Assembly (NCBI RefSeq): GCF_001427305.1
Contig: NZ_LMFZ01000012.1
Coordinates: 558,001 to 622,000, forward strand
Origin: Duganella sp. Root1480D1
Lineage (GTDB): Bacteria; Pseudomonadota; Gammaproteobacteria; Burkholderiales; Burkholderiaceae_D
DNA: 64,000 nucleotides
Direction: 5' to 3'
Notes under the pieces: model-generated
What the model was told of the DNA's origin: nothing
Databases searched by the model: none
What the model saw: only the letters and a program-made list of their open reading frames with translations
Program-made: the position numbers and the translations under genes
Shown: piece after piece, positions 24,692 to 33,356 of the stretch
Position numbering within the stretch: position 1 is the first letter of the stretch
Layout of the letters: the number at the start of each line of letters is the position of its first letter

Positions 24692-27021
24692 TGGACCTGC
24701 CCAGCGCCCCGCGTGCATTCTGGTTGCTTGCACGCCTGCGGCTGTTGCGGCTCCTGAACATCGGCAATGCCCTGCGCTTTCGCAAGGGTTGGCTGGGTCC
24801 GAGCCGCGCACCGACGCGCGGCAAGAAGAATGCGCGCTGGGTCGTGACCTTCGTGCTGTCGGCCTTCATGCTGTTCGCCTTCCTGAACACCGCCAGCACC
24901 TCGCTGCTGAACATGCAGTGCCGCCTGCCGACCGGCAGCCAATGCATTGCCGCCGAATCGGATTCCGCCCCGCGCGTCGCCATGCGCAAGGCACGCAAGG
25001 AATTGCAGGCAGCGCCCTTCCATCCTGTGCTGATGCAGGCAGCAGTGATGCAGGCCAGCCTGTTGTTCGGCATCGCCTTCCTGCTGCCGCTGGGGAGCAA
25101 GGAGCTGGCACAACCGGACTGGGACCTGGAATGGCTGGTCACACTGCCGCTGCAGCGCCGCACCTTGCTGTTGGCACGCATCGCGGAACGCACACTGGCA
25201 AATCCGTCCGGCATCCTCGCCCTGTGGCCGATGTGCATGGCGGTGGCCTGGTATTCCGGCTATCGCTGGAGCACACCGCTGCTGGCCGCCGCCTGCACCC
25301 TGCCCTTGCTTGCCTGTGCCGCCACCCTGCGCACGGTAGCCGATACCGGCCTGCGTTTGCGCCTGGCGCCGTCGCAGCTACGCAACCTGCAGGCCATCGC
25401 CTCCGTCGCCAGCATGCCGCTGATGTACCTGGCCATGTCGCTCGCCATGCCGACCGCCACGCTGACGCTGGGCTGGGCCGCGCAATTCCCGGCCTGGACT
25501 CTGTGGACGCCACCCGGCCTGGCGCTGCAGGCCCTGAATGCGCGCGACACGCTGCACGGCCTGGGCTACGGCGCCCTGCTGGCAGCGCAAACCGCCTTCC
25601 TGCTGTGGCTTGGCCTGCGCCTGCTGCAAGCCTTGCTGGCCGACGGCGTGGTTGCAAGCGGTTCGCGCGAAACAGGTCGCAGCGCCAGTTCGCGTTCCGC
25701 CTTCGCAGGCATGGCGCCTGGCACGCCGCTGCAACGGCGCGAACTGCGGCTGCTTAGCCGCGACCGCAACTTCCTGGTACAGAGCCTGTTGATCCCACTG
25801 ATCATCTTCGGCAGCCAGCTGGTGCTGAATGGCCAGGTGAAGAACATGAACCAGTTCATCAGCGACCCGGCGCTGCTGTCTTCCGTTGCCTTCGGCCTGG
25901 GTGCCTATGTGCTGATGCTGTCGGCCTTCCAGACCATCAATACCGAGGGCCATGCCTTATGGCTGCTGTACACCTACCCGAAAAGTATCGGCAGCATGCT
26001 GGCCGAGAAGGCGCAGCTATGGTCGGTGCTGGCCTTGATCTATCCGCTGGCCGTATTCGCAATGGGGCTGTGGTTCGGCGTGCCGGCCAATGGGCGCCTG
26101 CTCTCGCAGCTGGTGCTGGTCATGGCCGGCATTCCGATTTTCGCGACAATTGCCGTGGCACTGGGCGTATGGGCTTGCGATCCGCTGGCGCAGGACATGC
26201 ACGCCCGCGTGCGGCCCACTTTCGCCTATGCCTACCTGATCCTGTCGTCGCTCTACACCTACGCGCTGAACACCCGCGAATGGCATGTGCGGCTGGCTGC
26301 CATCGTACTGCTGGCGTCCCTTGCGCTGTCGCTGTGGCAGCGCGCCCGCGACGCGCTGCCCTACCTGCTCGACCCTACGGCCTCGCCGCCGCCGCGCGTC
26401 TCGGCCTCCGACGGCATCATGGCCGCCATCCTGTTCTTCCTGCTGCAGTTGCTGGTCGCAGGCGCGCTGTACATGGCCGGCAAGTCGGTAACGCTGCCTA
26501 CGGTGACGCTGTCTTTCGCCGTTTCCGGCGCCCTGGTCTACGGGCTGGCACGCCTGCTGTATTGGCGCAGCGGAACAAGCGGCGTGCCGCGACTGTGGCA
26601 TGGTCCATGGAGCACCGCCTGGCGCAGCAGCGTGGGATGGGGGTTGCTGATGGCGCTGCCCGCGCTGGCGGGCGGCTTCCTGTGGCTGGTGATCCTGCGC
26701 CACCTCGGGCTCATGCCAAACACGCCGCCGCCGGTCGCGCTGGTCTGGCTGGGGCCACTCGCCGTGCTGGCGGCGCCAATCTTTGAAGAATTCATCTTCC
26801 GCGGCCAGGTGTTCGGCGGCCTGCGCCGCTTGCTGCCGGCCTGGCAGGCGATGGCCGCCAGCGCTGCGTTATTTGCGGTCATCCATCCGCCGCTGGCGAT
26901 GGCGCCGGTATTCGTATTGGGCCTTTGCACCGCGGTCGCAGCGGAGCGCAGCAAATCGCTGCTGGCTCCTATGCTGGCGCATGCCTTGTATAACGCAGGC
27001 ATGCTCGCCATGCAGCGTTGA
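24688..27021 (+). CDS. ABC transporter permease fused to a CPBP (Abi-type) intramembrane metalloprotease
   Basis: About 777 residues with many membrane segments. The first 550 or so look like an ABC-2 permease of NatB or sodium-exporter type. The C-terminus (from about 690) has the CPBP glutamic-protease motifs in order: EEFIFRG (E-E-x3-R) near residue 698, FAVIH near 728 and HALYN near 764. These are the conserved catalytic and metal-binding positions of the family that includes Rce1. The ATG at 24688 overlaps the ATPase stop. A similar fusion is known in NatB-like proteins of other phyla. With the signal peptidase upstream, the operon couples transport to two proteases. Confidence 0.88.
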   Translation: MMDLPSAPRAFWLLARLRLLRLLNIGNALRFRKGWLGPSRAPTRGKKNARWVVTFVLSAFMLFAFLNTASTSLLNMQCRLPTGSQCIAAESDSAPRVAMRKARKELQAAPFHPVLMQAAVMQASLLFGIAFLLPLGSKELAQPDWDLEWLVTLPLQRRTLLLARIAERTLANPSGILALWPMCMAVAWYSGYRWSTPLLAAACTLPLLACAATLRTVADTGLRLRLAPSQLRNLQAIASVASMPLMYLAMSLAMPTATLTLGWAAQFPAWTLWTPPGLALQALNARDTLHGLGYGALLAAQTAFLLWLGLRLLQALLADGVVASGSRETGRSASSRSAFAGMAPGTPLQRRELRLLSRDRNFLVQSLLIPLIIFGSQLVLNGQVKNMNQFISDPALLSSVAFGLGAYVLMLSAFQTINTEGHALWLLYTYPKSIGSMLAEKAQLWSVLALIYPLAVFAMGLWFGVPANGRLLSQLVLVMAGIPIFATIAVALGVWACDPLAQDMHARVRPTFAYAYLILSSLYTYALNTREWHVRLAAIVLLASLALSLWQRARDALPYLLDPTASPPPRVSASDGIMAAILFFLLQLLVAGALYMAGKSVTLPTVTLSFAVSGALVYGLARLLYWRSGTSGVPRLWHGPWSTAWRSSVGWGLLMALPALAGGFLWLVILRHLGLMPNTPPPVALVWLGPLAVLAAPIFEEFIFRGQVFGGLRRLLPAWQAMAASAALFAVIHPPLAMAPVFVLGLCTAVAAERSKSLLAPMLAHALYNAGMLAMQR

Positions 27022-27092
27022 AGCTGTAGCGCGTAAGCACAGATCTGCGTTGCACACCGTAGCAATCGAATGTTAATTGGCAATGACAGGCG

Positions 27093-27126
27093 AAAAAAAG
27101 CGGTGGCCTGTTTCCAGGACCACCGC
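27093..27126 (-). terminator. Rho-independent terminator of the AIM24 gene
   Basis: On the minus strand GCGGTGG, one unpaired base, CCTG, GAAA loop, CAGGCCACCGC (27126-27100) followed by seven T. It ends the DUF475-AIM24 operon and faces the end of the permease gene. Confidence 0.88.
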
Positions 27127-27168
27127 AAGGAAGAACGCCATGGGGGGCGTTAACGGAGGTAAATCGTA

Positions 27169-27867
27169 TTAGCGGGACTGGTGCGACATCATCCAGGCCA
27201 CGAAGGCTTCGCGGTTGCGTGAGCAGATCAGCACCTTGCCGCGGCCGGAGAAGCGCAACACCATGCCTTCTCCGCTGGTCACCGAGTTGACCAGATTGCC
27301 AAACAAGCCGCCGCCGGCGCGGGTTGCCACTGCCAGCTCGTAACGCAGGGCGCTGTCCCAGGCCACCACGTGGGCGTTGTCGATCACGACTTCCTTGCCC
27401 GGTTCGACGTCGACTTCATGCAGCGCTCCGAAACCCGACACCACCAGTTGGCCCGAACCGGTCGATTCGGTGATGAAAAAGCCGCCGCTCTGGCCGAACA
27501 GCGCATTGCCGACGTTCTGGGTGCGCACCCGCAGGTCGATGCCGCTGCTGGCCGCAACAAAGGCGCCGTCGCTGATCAGGTACTGGCGCTCGCCCACTTC
27601 CAGCACGCGCATCGCACCGGGCAGGTTCGGCGACAACAGGCAGTTGCCGTCGCCGCCAGTCGCTTCGATGTTCTGCTGGAAGAAGGACTCGCCGTTCGCC
27701 AGGGAGCGCATCAGGGCGCCTCCCAGGCCACCGCGCATTTTGCCTTTCAATTCGAGCGTGGCATCCATCATCACCATCGCGTTCGATTCGCAGAAGATAC
27801 GCTCGCCCTGCTTCATCGACACCTGCAGGAAGGGATCGATATCCCCGGTTACTTTAAATGTCGTCAT
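27169..27867 (-). CDS. AIM24/TIGR00266 family protein
   Basis: 232-residue soluble beta-rich protein of the AIM24 family (FKVTGDIDPFLQVSMKQGERIFCESNAMVMMD, GGDGNCLLSPNLPGAMRVLEV, GKEVVIDNAHVVAWD). The glycine-rich hydrophobic patch GGLGGALMRSLANGESFF is typical. Mitochondrial members affect membrane architecture; in bacteria the role is unclear, and neighbours often belong to tellurium-resistance-type or membrane-stress clusters. It lies four bases behind the DUF475 membrane protein, so the two are probably cotranscribed. Confidence 0.9.
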   Translation of the reverse strand: MTTFKVTGDIDPFLQVSMKQGERIFCESNAMVMMDATLELKGKMRGGLGGALMRSLANGESFFQQNIEATGGDGNCLLSPNLPGAMRVLEVGERQYLISDGAFVAASSGIDLRVRTQNVGNALFGQSGGFFITESTGSGQLVVSGFGALHEVDVEPGKEVVIDNAHVVAWDSALRYELAVATRAGGGLFGNLVNSVTSGEGMVLRFSGRGKVLICSRNREAFVAWMMSHQSR

Positions 27868-27871
27868 AGTT

Positions 27872-28912
27872 TCATGCTCCCTTCAATTCAAGTTTCTTGT
27901 GACGGATCGAAGACCACAGCGATGCCACGATAAATGCCACCCCAATCAGGCCGGTAATCACTTCCGGAATATGGAACTTCATGCTCGCCAACATGATCAC
28001 CGCCAGGATGCCGATCGCGTAGTGCGCGCCGTGCTCCAGGTAGACGTATTCCTCGAGCGTGCCCTTGTGCACCAGGTAGACCGTCATCGAACGCACGAAC
28101 ATCGCGCCAATGGCCAGGCCCAGCATGATGATCACAACATCGCTGGTAATGGCGAAGGCGCCGATCACGCCATCAAAGGAGAACGAAGCATCCAGCACTT
28201 CCAGGTAGAGGAAGCCGCCGACACCGCCGCGCTTGACCAGCTCACCGGCATTCACGCCGCCTTCTTCGCCCTTTTCCATCCAGGTCGACAGCGCATCCAC
28301 GCCAACATAGGTCAGCAAGCCCCACATGCCGGCTACCAGCACGATGAACTTCTGCGATTCATCGACGATGCCAAGGCTACCCAACAGCACGCCCATCGAG
28401 ATCATGATGGCGATCGAAGACACCTTGCCCAGCGCACCCAGCTTGCGTTCCACATTGCCCAGCCAGTGCATCTGCTTTTCATGGTCGAGGATGAAGTTCA
28501 GGAACACCATCAGCAGGAACATGCCGCCAAATGCCGCCACTTCAGCGTGGTGGTTGGTCAGGTGAGTCGAGAAGGCTTTCGGATCGTTCAGCGCCAGCGT
28601 CCACACATCGGGGATGCTGAGGTCTGCCGCCACCGCCACGATCACCAGCGGGAATACCAGGCGCATGCCGAATACCGCGATGATGATGCCGACACCCAGG
28701 AACAGCTTTTGCCAGAATTCGTCCCAGTTTTTCAGGACGGAGGCATTGACAACCGCGTTGTCGAAGGAGAGCGAGACTTCCATCACGCTCAGGATAAAGG
28801 CGATCCACAGGGCCGCCAGGGCGCCACTGACGCCAGTTTGTTGGTACCCCCACCAGCCTGCCACAGCAAGACAGATGAAGGAGACCAGGAATGAGATCCT
28901 GAAGTGCTTCAT
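27872..28912 (-). CDS. DUF475 (TerC-like) integral membrane protein
   Basis: 346 residues with about nine hydrophobic segments and the TerC-like motifs FILSVMEVSLSFDNAVVNASVLK near the N-terminus and LEVLDASFSFDGVIGAFAIT in the second half, each with conserved acidic residues in the membrane (SFDN, SFDG). TerC-like proteins are linked to metal ion export and tellurite resistance; a role in metal or membrane homeostasis is inference. I chose the ATG at 28912 behind AAAGGG; a longer start is not signal-like. Confidence 0.88.
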   Translation of the reverse strand: MKHFRISFLVSFICLAVAGWWGYQQTGVSGALAALWIAFILSVMEVSLSFDNAVVNASVLKNWDEFWQKLFLGVGIIIAVFGMRLVFPLVIVAVAADLSIPDVWTLALNDPKAFSTHLTNHHAEVAAFGGMFLLMVFLNFILDHEKQMHWLGNVERKLGALGKVSSIAIMISMGVLLGSLGIVDESQKFIVLVAGMWGLLTYVGVDALSTWMEKGEEGGVNAGELVKRGGVGGFLYLEVLDASFSFDGVIGAFAITSDVVIIMLGLAIGAMFVRSMTVYLVHKGTLEEYVYLEHGAHYAIGILAVIMLASMKFHIPEVITGLIGVAFIVASLWSSIRHKKLELKGA

Positions 28913-28984
28913 CGGTTGACCCTTTCTCGTTGATAAGTCCGGCCAGTCTAAGGGCGGCACGGCTTTTTAAAAATAGAAGATAAT

Positions 28985-28999
28985 CGAAGTATTACTTCG
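28985..28999. promoter_or_regulatory. Palindrome CGAAGT-ATT-ACTTCG, candidate LysR operator
   Basis: Perfect 15-bp dyad with T-N11-A geometry, 14 bases upstream of the LysR gene and 72 bases upstream of DUF475. It fits the autoregulatory site of a divergently encoded LysR regulator. Confidence 0.55.
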
Positions 29000-29012
29000 T
29001 AAAAACAGAACC

Positions 29013-29903
29013 ATGAAAACTACCGGCCTGAACTTTCGCCACCTCTACTTCTTCCGCATGGTTGCCGCCGAAGGCAGCGTGACCCGGGCTGCCGACCGGC
29101 TGGGATTGGCCATCCAGACGGTCAGCACGCAAATCGCGGCGCTGGAACAATCAATCGGCAAGTCGCTGCTGACCCAGCAGGGACGCCGCCTGGTCCCGAC
29201 CGAGGCGGGCCGGGTGGCGCTCACTTACGCCGAGCAGATTTTCCAGCTTGGCGACCGGATGCAGGAGGCACTGGAGGAAGTTGATGCCGGCAAAATCCGG
29301 CTGACGGTCGGCATTTCGGACTCCATGCCCAAGCTGATCGCGGCGCACTACCTGCAGGCGGCGCTGCCGCCGGATACGCCGGTGCGCCTGGTCTGCACCG
29401 AAGGCGAGTTTGACGCCTTGCTGGCGGAACTGGCCTTGCATAAGCTGGACGTGGTGCTCACCGACCGCCCGGTGCGGGCCAGCGCATCGTTAAGGGTGTT
29501 CAGCCACCTGCTGGGCGAAAGTGAAATGCAGCTGTTTGGCGTGCGGGCCCTGGCCCGCAAATATGGCAGGGATTTCCCGGCAAGCCTGAACGGCGCCCCG
29601 CTCCTGCTGCCAACCCGGAATACCGCGCTGCGCGGCCGCATCGACGCCTGGCTGCTGGAGCAGGGCGTGCGGCCTGACGTGGTGGGGGAATTCGAGGATA
29701 GCGCGATGCTGAATACTTTCGGCCGCAGCGGCATGGGCCTGTTCTTCGCGCCGGCGGCGCTGGCAGGCGATATGCTGGAGCAGTTTGGCGCCGTGCCGGT
29801 GGGGCCGGCTCCCGAGCTGCAGGAACAGTTCTACGCCATCTCCAGCGAGCGGCGCATCAGCCACCCCGTGGTCGAGGCGATGCTGAATATTTCGCAGCGA
29901 TAG
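29013..29903 (+). CDS. LysR-family transcriptional regulator, NhaR-like
   Basis: 296 residues. The N-terminal winged helix-turn-helix (LNFRHLYFFRMVAAEGSVTRAADRLGLAIQTVSTQIAALEQSIGKSLL) and the start of the effector domain (IRLTVGISDSMPKLIAAHYLQAAL...LHKLDVVLTDRP) resemble E. coli NhaR, a sodium-responsive activator. It is divergent from the DUF475-AIM24 operon across a 100-base region with a palindrome, so it probably controls that operon. The 3' end overlaps the convergent TetR gene by 47 bases. Confidence 0.88.
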   Translation: MKTTGLNFRHLYFFRMVAAEGSVTRAADRLGLAIQTVSTQIAALEQSIGKSLLTQQGRRLVPTEAGRVALTYAEQIFQLGDRMQEALEEVDAGKIRLTVGISDSMPKLIAAHYLQAALPPDTPVRLVCTEGEFDALLAELALHKLDVVLTDRPVRASASLRVFSHLLGESEMQLFGVRALARKYGRDFPASLNGAPLLLPTRNTALRGRIDAWLLEQGVRPDVVGEFEDSAMLNTFGRSGMGLFFAPAALAGDMLEQFGAVPVGPAPELQEQFYAISSERRISHPVVEAMLNISQR

Positions 29904-30543
29904 CGTCCAGGCCGGCGCTGGCGTAAGTCATCATATCGTCGACCAGGCCTTCGGCATCATCGCCCAGCGCGGGAAACAGCTTGCTGCGCATTTCGCGCGG
30001 AGCGACCAGCAGCGCCAGGCAGGGCGACATCAGGAAAAACAGGGCGCGTTGCAGGCCCGGCGTGGTCGGCGGCAGGCCGATGATTTCGCACACCAATCCC
30101 AGCATGACCGTGGCTTTGGGCGCGATGGCCTTGTGTACCAGCGCCGGCGCATGTTCGGTCGGCGCCATCAGCTCACGGATCACGACGCGCGCCCCCCAGT
30201 GGGCATCCGGCCCTGTGGCCCGCAGCACGATGCCGCGCAAGATCATGCGCAACTTGTCGTGCGGCGCCAAGTCGCGCGCCGCGATTTCCTGCATATCCTC
30301 AAGCTTGAGCAAATGATGGTGTGCTTCCACCAGCACCGCTTCGTATAGCGCGCCGCGGCTGCCGAAGTGATAATTGACGGCAGCGATATTGGTGCCGGCG
30401 CGGGCGCAGATGTCCTTGCTGGTGGCGTCGGCAAAGCCGCGCTCTGCGAACACCTGCCCTGCCACGTCCAACAGGGCTTGGCGGGTGGCGTCGCCGTCCT
30501 GGCGGCTGGCACGGGTTGCAGTCTTTTTTTGCATGGCTCGCAT
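29857..30543 (-). CDS. TetR-family transcriptional regulator (CerR-like)
   Basis: 228 residues. TetR helix-turn-helix near the N-terminus (LLDVAGQVFAERGFADATSKDICARAGTNIAAVNYHFGSRGALYEAVL) and a C-terminal ligand domain of the CerR/YbiH type (DKLRMILRGIVLRATGPDAHWGARVVIRELMAPTEHAPAL). In E. coli the relative CecR (YbiH) represses the ybhGFSR efflux operon; here too the gene is divergent from a YbhGFSR-like set, with a palindrome in between. ATG at 30543 or, less likely, 30534. Its 3' end overlaps the LysR gene. Confidence 0.9.
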   Translation of the reverse strand: MRAMQKKTATRASRQDGDATRQALLDVAGQVFAERGFADATSKDICARAGTNIAAVNYHFGSRGALYEAVLVEAHHHLLKLEDMQEIAARDLAPHDKLRMILRGIVLRATGPDAHWGARVVIRELMAPTEHAPALVHKAIAPKATVMLGLVCEIIGLPPTTPGLQRALFFLMSPCLALLVAPREMRSKLFPALGDDAEGLVDDMMTYASAGLDAIAAKYSASPRPRGG

Positions 30544-30562
30544 TTTACGTCGAAAACAATTT

Positions 30563-30582
30563 CAAATCCAAATTTGAATTTG
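30563..30582. promoter_or_regulatory. TetR-type operator between regulator and efflux operon
   Basis: CAAATCCAAATTTGAATTTG is an imperfect palindrome (18 of 20 positions symmetric) with a perfect core CAAATTTG, just upstream of a TAGAAT box (30586-30591) for the efflux operon. Position and form suit repression by the divergent TetR protein. Confidence 0.6.
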
Positions 30583-30610
30583 ATGTAGAATTTCCGCAGG
30601 AGGTTCTGCC

Positions 30611-31606
30611 ATGAACAAGAAACTTGTTGGAATTGCCATTGCGGCTGCAGCAGCCATTGCCGCTGGCACCTGGTACTGGAGCCGGCCGGCGCCCAACGAC
30701 AAGGAGCTGGTTCTGTACGGGAACGTCGACCTGCGGCAGGTGGCCCTCGCCTTCCCTGCCAGCGAACGGCTGGCGCGCGTGCTGGTGGAAGAAGGCCAGA
30801 AAGTACATGCCGGCCAGGTGCTGGCGGAACTCGATACCCGGGCCCTGCATTTGCGTCTGGCCGAAGCCGAAGCGCAGGCCGCCGCCCAGCAGCAAGCGCT
30901 GGCCCGCCTCAAGGCTGGTACGCGGCCCGAAGAAGTGGCGCAGTCGCGCGCCCACACCAACGCCGCACAGGCGGAAGCGGAACTCGCGCGCCAGCAACTG
31001 GATCGGGTGCTGGCCGTGCAGCAGGACAGCAGCGGCCGCGCCGTCAGCCTGCAGGATGTCGATGCGGCCCGCGCCCGGGCCAAGTCCGCGCAAGCGGCGC
31101 TGGAACAGGCGCGCCAGGGACAGCAATTGGCCCAGCACGGTCCGCGCCGCGAGGATATAGCGCAGGCCCAGGCACAACTCGATGCGGCCAATGCGGCCAT
31201 CGCGCTACTGCAATACCAGCTTGGCGAAGCTTCATTGAAGGCGCCTGTCGACGCCGTGGTACGCGCGCGGCTGATGGAAGCTGGCGACATGGCGTCGCCT
31301 CAGAGGCCGGTTTATACGCTGGCGATTGCCGATCCAAAATGGGTGCGTACTTACGTGCGCGAGGCCGACCTGGGGCGTATCAAGCCGGGCACCGCCGCCA
31401 GCATCGCCATCGACAGCCTGCCGGGCAAGACGCTGGCGGGCAAGATCGGCTACATATCCTCGGTGGCCGAGTTCACGCCAAAAACCGTGCAGACCGAGGA
31501 ATTGCGCACGGCGCTGGTTTACGAGGTGCGCGTGCTGGCTGACGACAAGGCCGATGTGCTGCGCATGGGGATGCCGGCGACTGTGCGGATCGCGCTCGGG
31601 AAATAG
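30611..31606 (+). CDS. HlyD-family periplasmic adaptor of the efflux system (YbhG-like)
   Basis: 331 residues. An N-terminal membrane anchor (about 5-22), a lipoyl/barrel-sandwich half (VLYGNVDLRQVALAFPASERLARVLVEEGQKVHAGQVLAELD), a long Ala/Gln-rich coiled-coil hairpin (about 80-205), the second lipoyl half (ASLKAPVDAVVRARLMEAGDMAS) and a beta-barrel domain. It links the ABC permeases in the inner membrane to the outer-membrane factor. First gene of a five-gene operon, with AGGAGG ahead of the ATG. Confidence 0.93.
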   Translation: MNKKLVGIAIAAAAAIAAGTWYWSRPAPNDKELVLYGNVDLRQVALAFPASERLARVLVEEGQKVHAGQVLAELDTRALHLRLAEAEAQAAAQQQALARLKAGTRPEEVAQSRAHTNAAQAEAELARQQLDRVLAVQQDSSGRAVSLQDVDAARARAKSAQAALEQARQGQQLAQHGPRREDIAQAQAQLDAANAAIALLQYQLGEASLKAPVDAVVRARLMEAGDMASPQRPVYTLAIADPKWVRTYVREADLGRIKPGTAASIAIDSLPGKTLAGKIGYISSVAEFTPKTVQTEELRTALVYEVRVLADDKADVLRMGMPATVRIALGK

Positions 31607-31607
31607 C

Positions 31608-33356
31608 ATGGACGCGGCCGTCCTCAGCGGGCGTGGCCTGTCCCGCCATTTCAACGTCAAGGGCGCAGCCGCGCCTGTGGAGGCCGTGCGCGACGTATCG
31701 TTGGAGGTCGCTTCCGGTGCGCTGACGGCGCTGGTCGGGCCGGATGGCGCGGGCAAGACTACTTTGCTGCGCATGGCGGCGGGCTTGCTGGCGCCCAGTG
31801 GCGGAAACCTGTCGGTACTGGGCATCGATGTTGCGGCCCGCCCCCAGGAGGTGCAGGACCGCATCAGCTATATGCCGCAGCGCTTTGGCTTGTACGAGGA
31901 TTTGAGCGTGCAGGAGAACATGGACCTGTACGCAGACCTGCATGGCGTGCCGGCGCACGTGCGGCGTAAGCGTTTCGCACGGCTGCTGCATATGACTGAC
32001 CTGGCGCAATTCACTTCGCGGCCGGCCGGCAAATTGTCCGGCGGGATGAAGCAGAAGCTGGGACTGGCTTGTACGCTGGTGCGATTGCCCGAGTTGTTGC
32101 TGCTCGATGAGCCGACAGTTGGCGTCGACCCTTTGTCGCGGCGCGAGCTGTGGGAGATCGTGCAGCAGCTGGTGGATGAGGAACGGCTGTCGGTGATTGT
32201 CAGCACCTCCTACATGGACGAAGCGGAGCGCTGCCAGCAGGTGTTTGTGATGCATGAGGGGCGGCTGCTGGCGTCGGGGGCGCCTGGCGAATTACGTTCC
32301 CGCGCTGAAGGCTTGTGTTTTACAGCCATGCCGCGCGCCGGCGAGTCTGCGCGCGGCTTGCAGGCGCGTTTGATCGATGCGCGGGAGCTGGTGGTGGATG
32401 CGGTGCCGGAAGGCGGGCATGTGCGGTTTATCCGCCGCCCGGATGCTTCGGATGGCGCGGTGGCACGCTTGCTTGACGGCTTGCCGGCCAAGCCCGCGCC
32501 GGCGCGGCTGGAAGATGGGTTCATGATGCTGCTGCGTGCCGCCCCGCCATCGCCGGCCGCTGCGGTGGAGCACAGGGCGTTCCAGGAGACCGGCAAGGTT
32601 GCGGCAAATGGGGAGCCGATGATCGAGGTGCGCGACCTGGTGCGCAAGTTTGGTGACTTCACGGCCGTGGCGAGCACCAGTTTCAGCGTCGCGCGCGGCG
32701 AGATATTCGGCTTGCTGGGCCCTAATGGCGCCGGCAAGACCACCACTTTCCGCATGCTGTGCGGGCTTCTTCCCGCCAGCTCCGGCTTCCTGCAAGTAGC
32801 GGGTGTCAACCTGCGCCACGCCCGCGCGCAAGCCCGCGCGAAAGTTGGCTATGTGTCGCAGAAATTCGCCCTGTACGGCAACCTGACGGTGCGGGAAAAC
32901 CTCGACTTCTTCGGCGGCGCCTATGGCTTGTATGGCAAGCGACTGGAACAACGCACCAGCCAGGTGCTGGACGAATTCCAGCTGCGCGGACAAGAACATA
33001 TGCCCAGCGGCCAACTGCCCGGCGGCTTCAAGCAGCGCCTCGCCATGGCAACCGGGCTGCTGCACGAACCGGAAGTACTCTTCCTCGACGAACCAACCAG
33101 TGGCGCCGATCCGCTGGCAAGGCGCGAGTTCTGGCGCCGCATCACCACGCTCTCGGAGCAAGGCGTCACCATCGTGGTGACCACCCACTTCATGGAAGAA
33201 GCCGAGTACTGCGACCGCATCGTGATCCAGGACGCCGGCAAGCTGCTCGCCATCGGCACGCCGCGTGAAGTCCGCGCTCAGGCGGGGAATGCCGGCAACA
33301 TGGAGAAAGCCTTCATCGCCATCGTCGAAAAAAACCGCAATGGAGGCGCGCCATGA
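31608..33356 (+). CDS. Double ABC ATPase of the efflux system (YbhF-like)
   Basis: About 582 residues with two complete ABC domains in tandem. Domain 1: Walker A GPDGAGKTT (44-52), signature LSGGMKQK, Walker B LLLLDEPTVGVD. Domain 2 (from about 340): Walker A GPNGAGKTT, a non-canonical signature LPGGFKQR in which the first Ser is Pro, Walker B VLFLDEPTSGAD, and VVTTHFMEEAE. The link between the domains carries no obvious extra fold. One base after the HlyD stop, and overlapping the next permease by four bases. Confidence 0.93.
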   Translation: MDAAVLSGRGLSRHFNVKGAAAPVEAVRDVSLEVASGALTALVGPDGAGKTTLLRMAAGLLAPSGGNLSVLGIDVAARPQEVQDRISYMPQRFGLYEDLSVQENMDLYADLHGVPAHVRRKRFARLLHMTDLAQFTSRPAGKLSGGMKQKLGLACTLVRLPELLLLDEPTVGVDPLSRRELWEIVQQLVDEERLSVIVSTSYMDEAERCQQVFVMHEGRLLASGAPGELRSRAEGLCFTAMPRAGESARGLQARLIDARELVVDAVPEGGHVRFIRRPDASDGAVARLLDGLPAKPAPARLEDGFMMLLRAAPPSPAAAVEHRAFQETGKVAANGEPMIEVRDLVRKFGDFTAVASTSFSVARGEIFGLLGPNGAGKTTTFRMLCGLLPASSGFLQVAGVNLRHARAQARAKVGYVSQKFALYGNLTVRENLDFFGGAYGLYGKRLEQRTSQVLDEFQLRGQEHMPSGQLPGGFKQRLAMATGLLHEPEVLFLDEPTSGADPLARREFWRRITTLSEQGVTIVVTTHFMEEAEYCDRIVIQDAGKLLAIGTPREVRAQAGNAGNMEKAFIAIVEKNRNGGAP

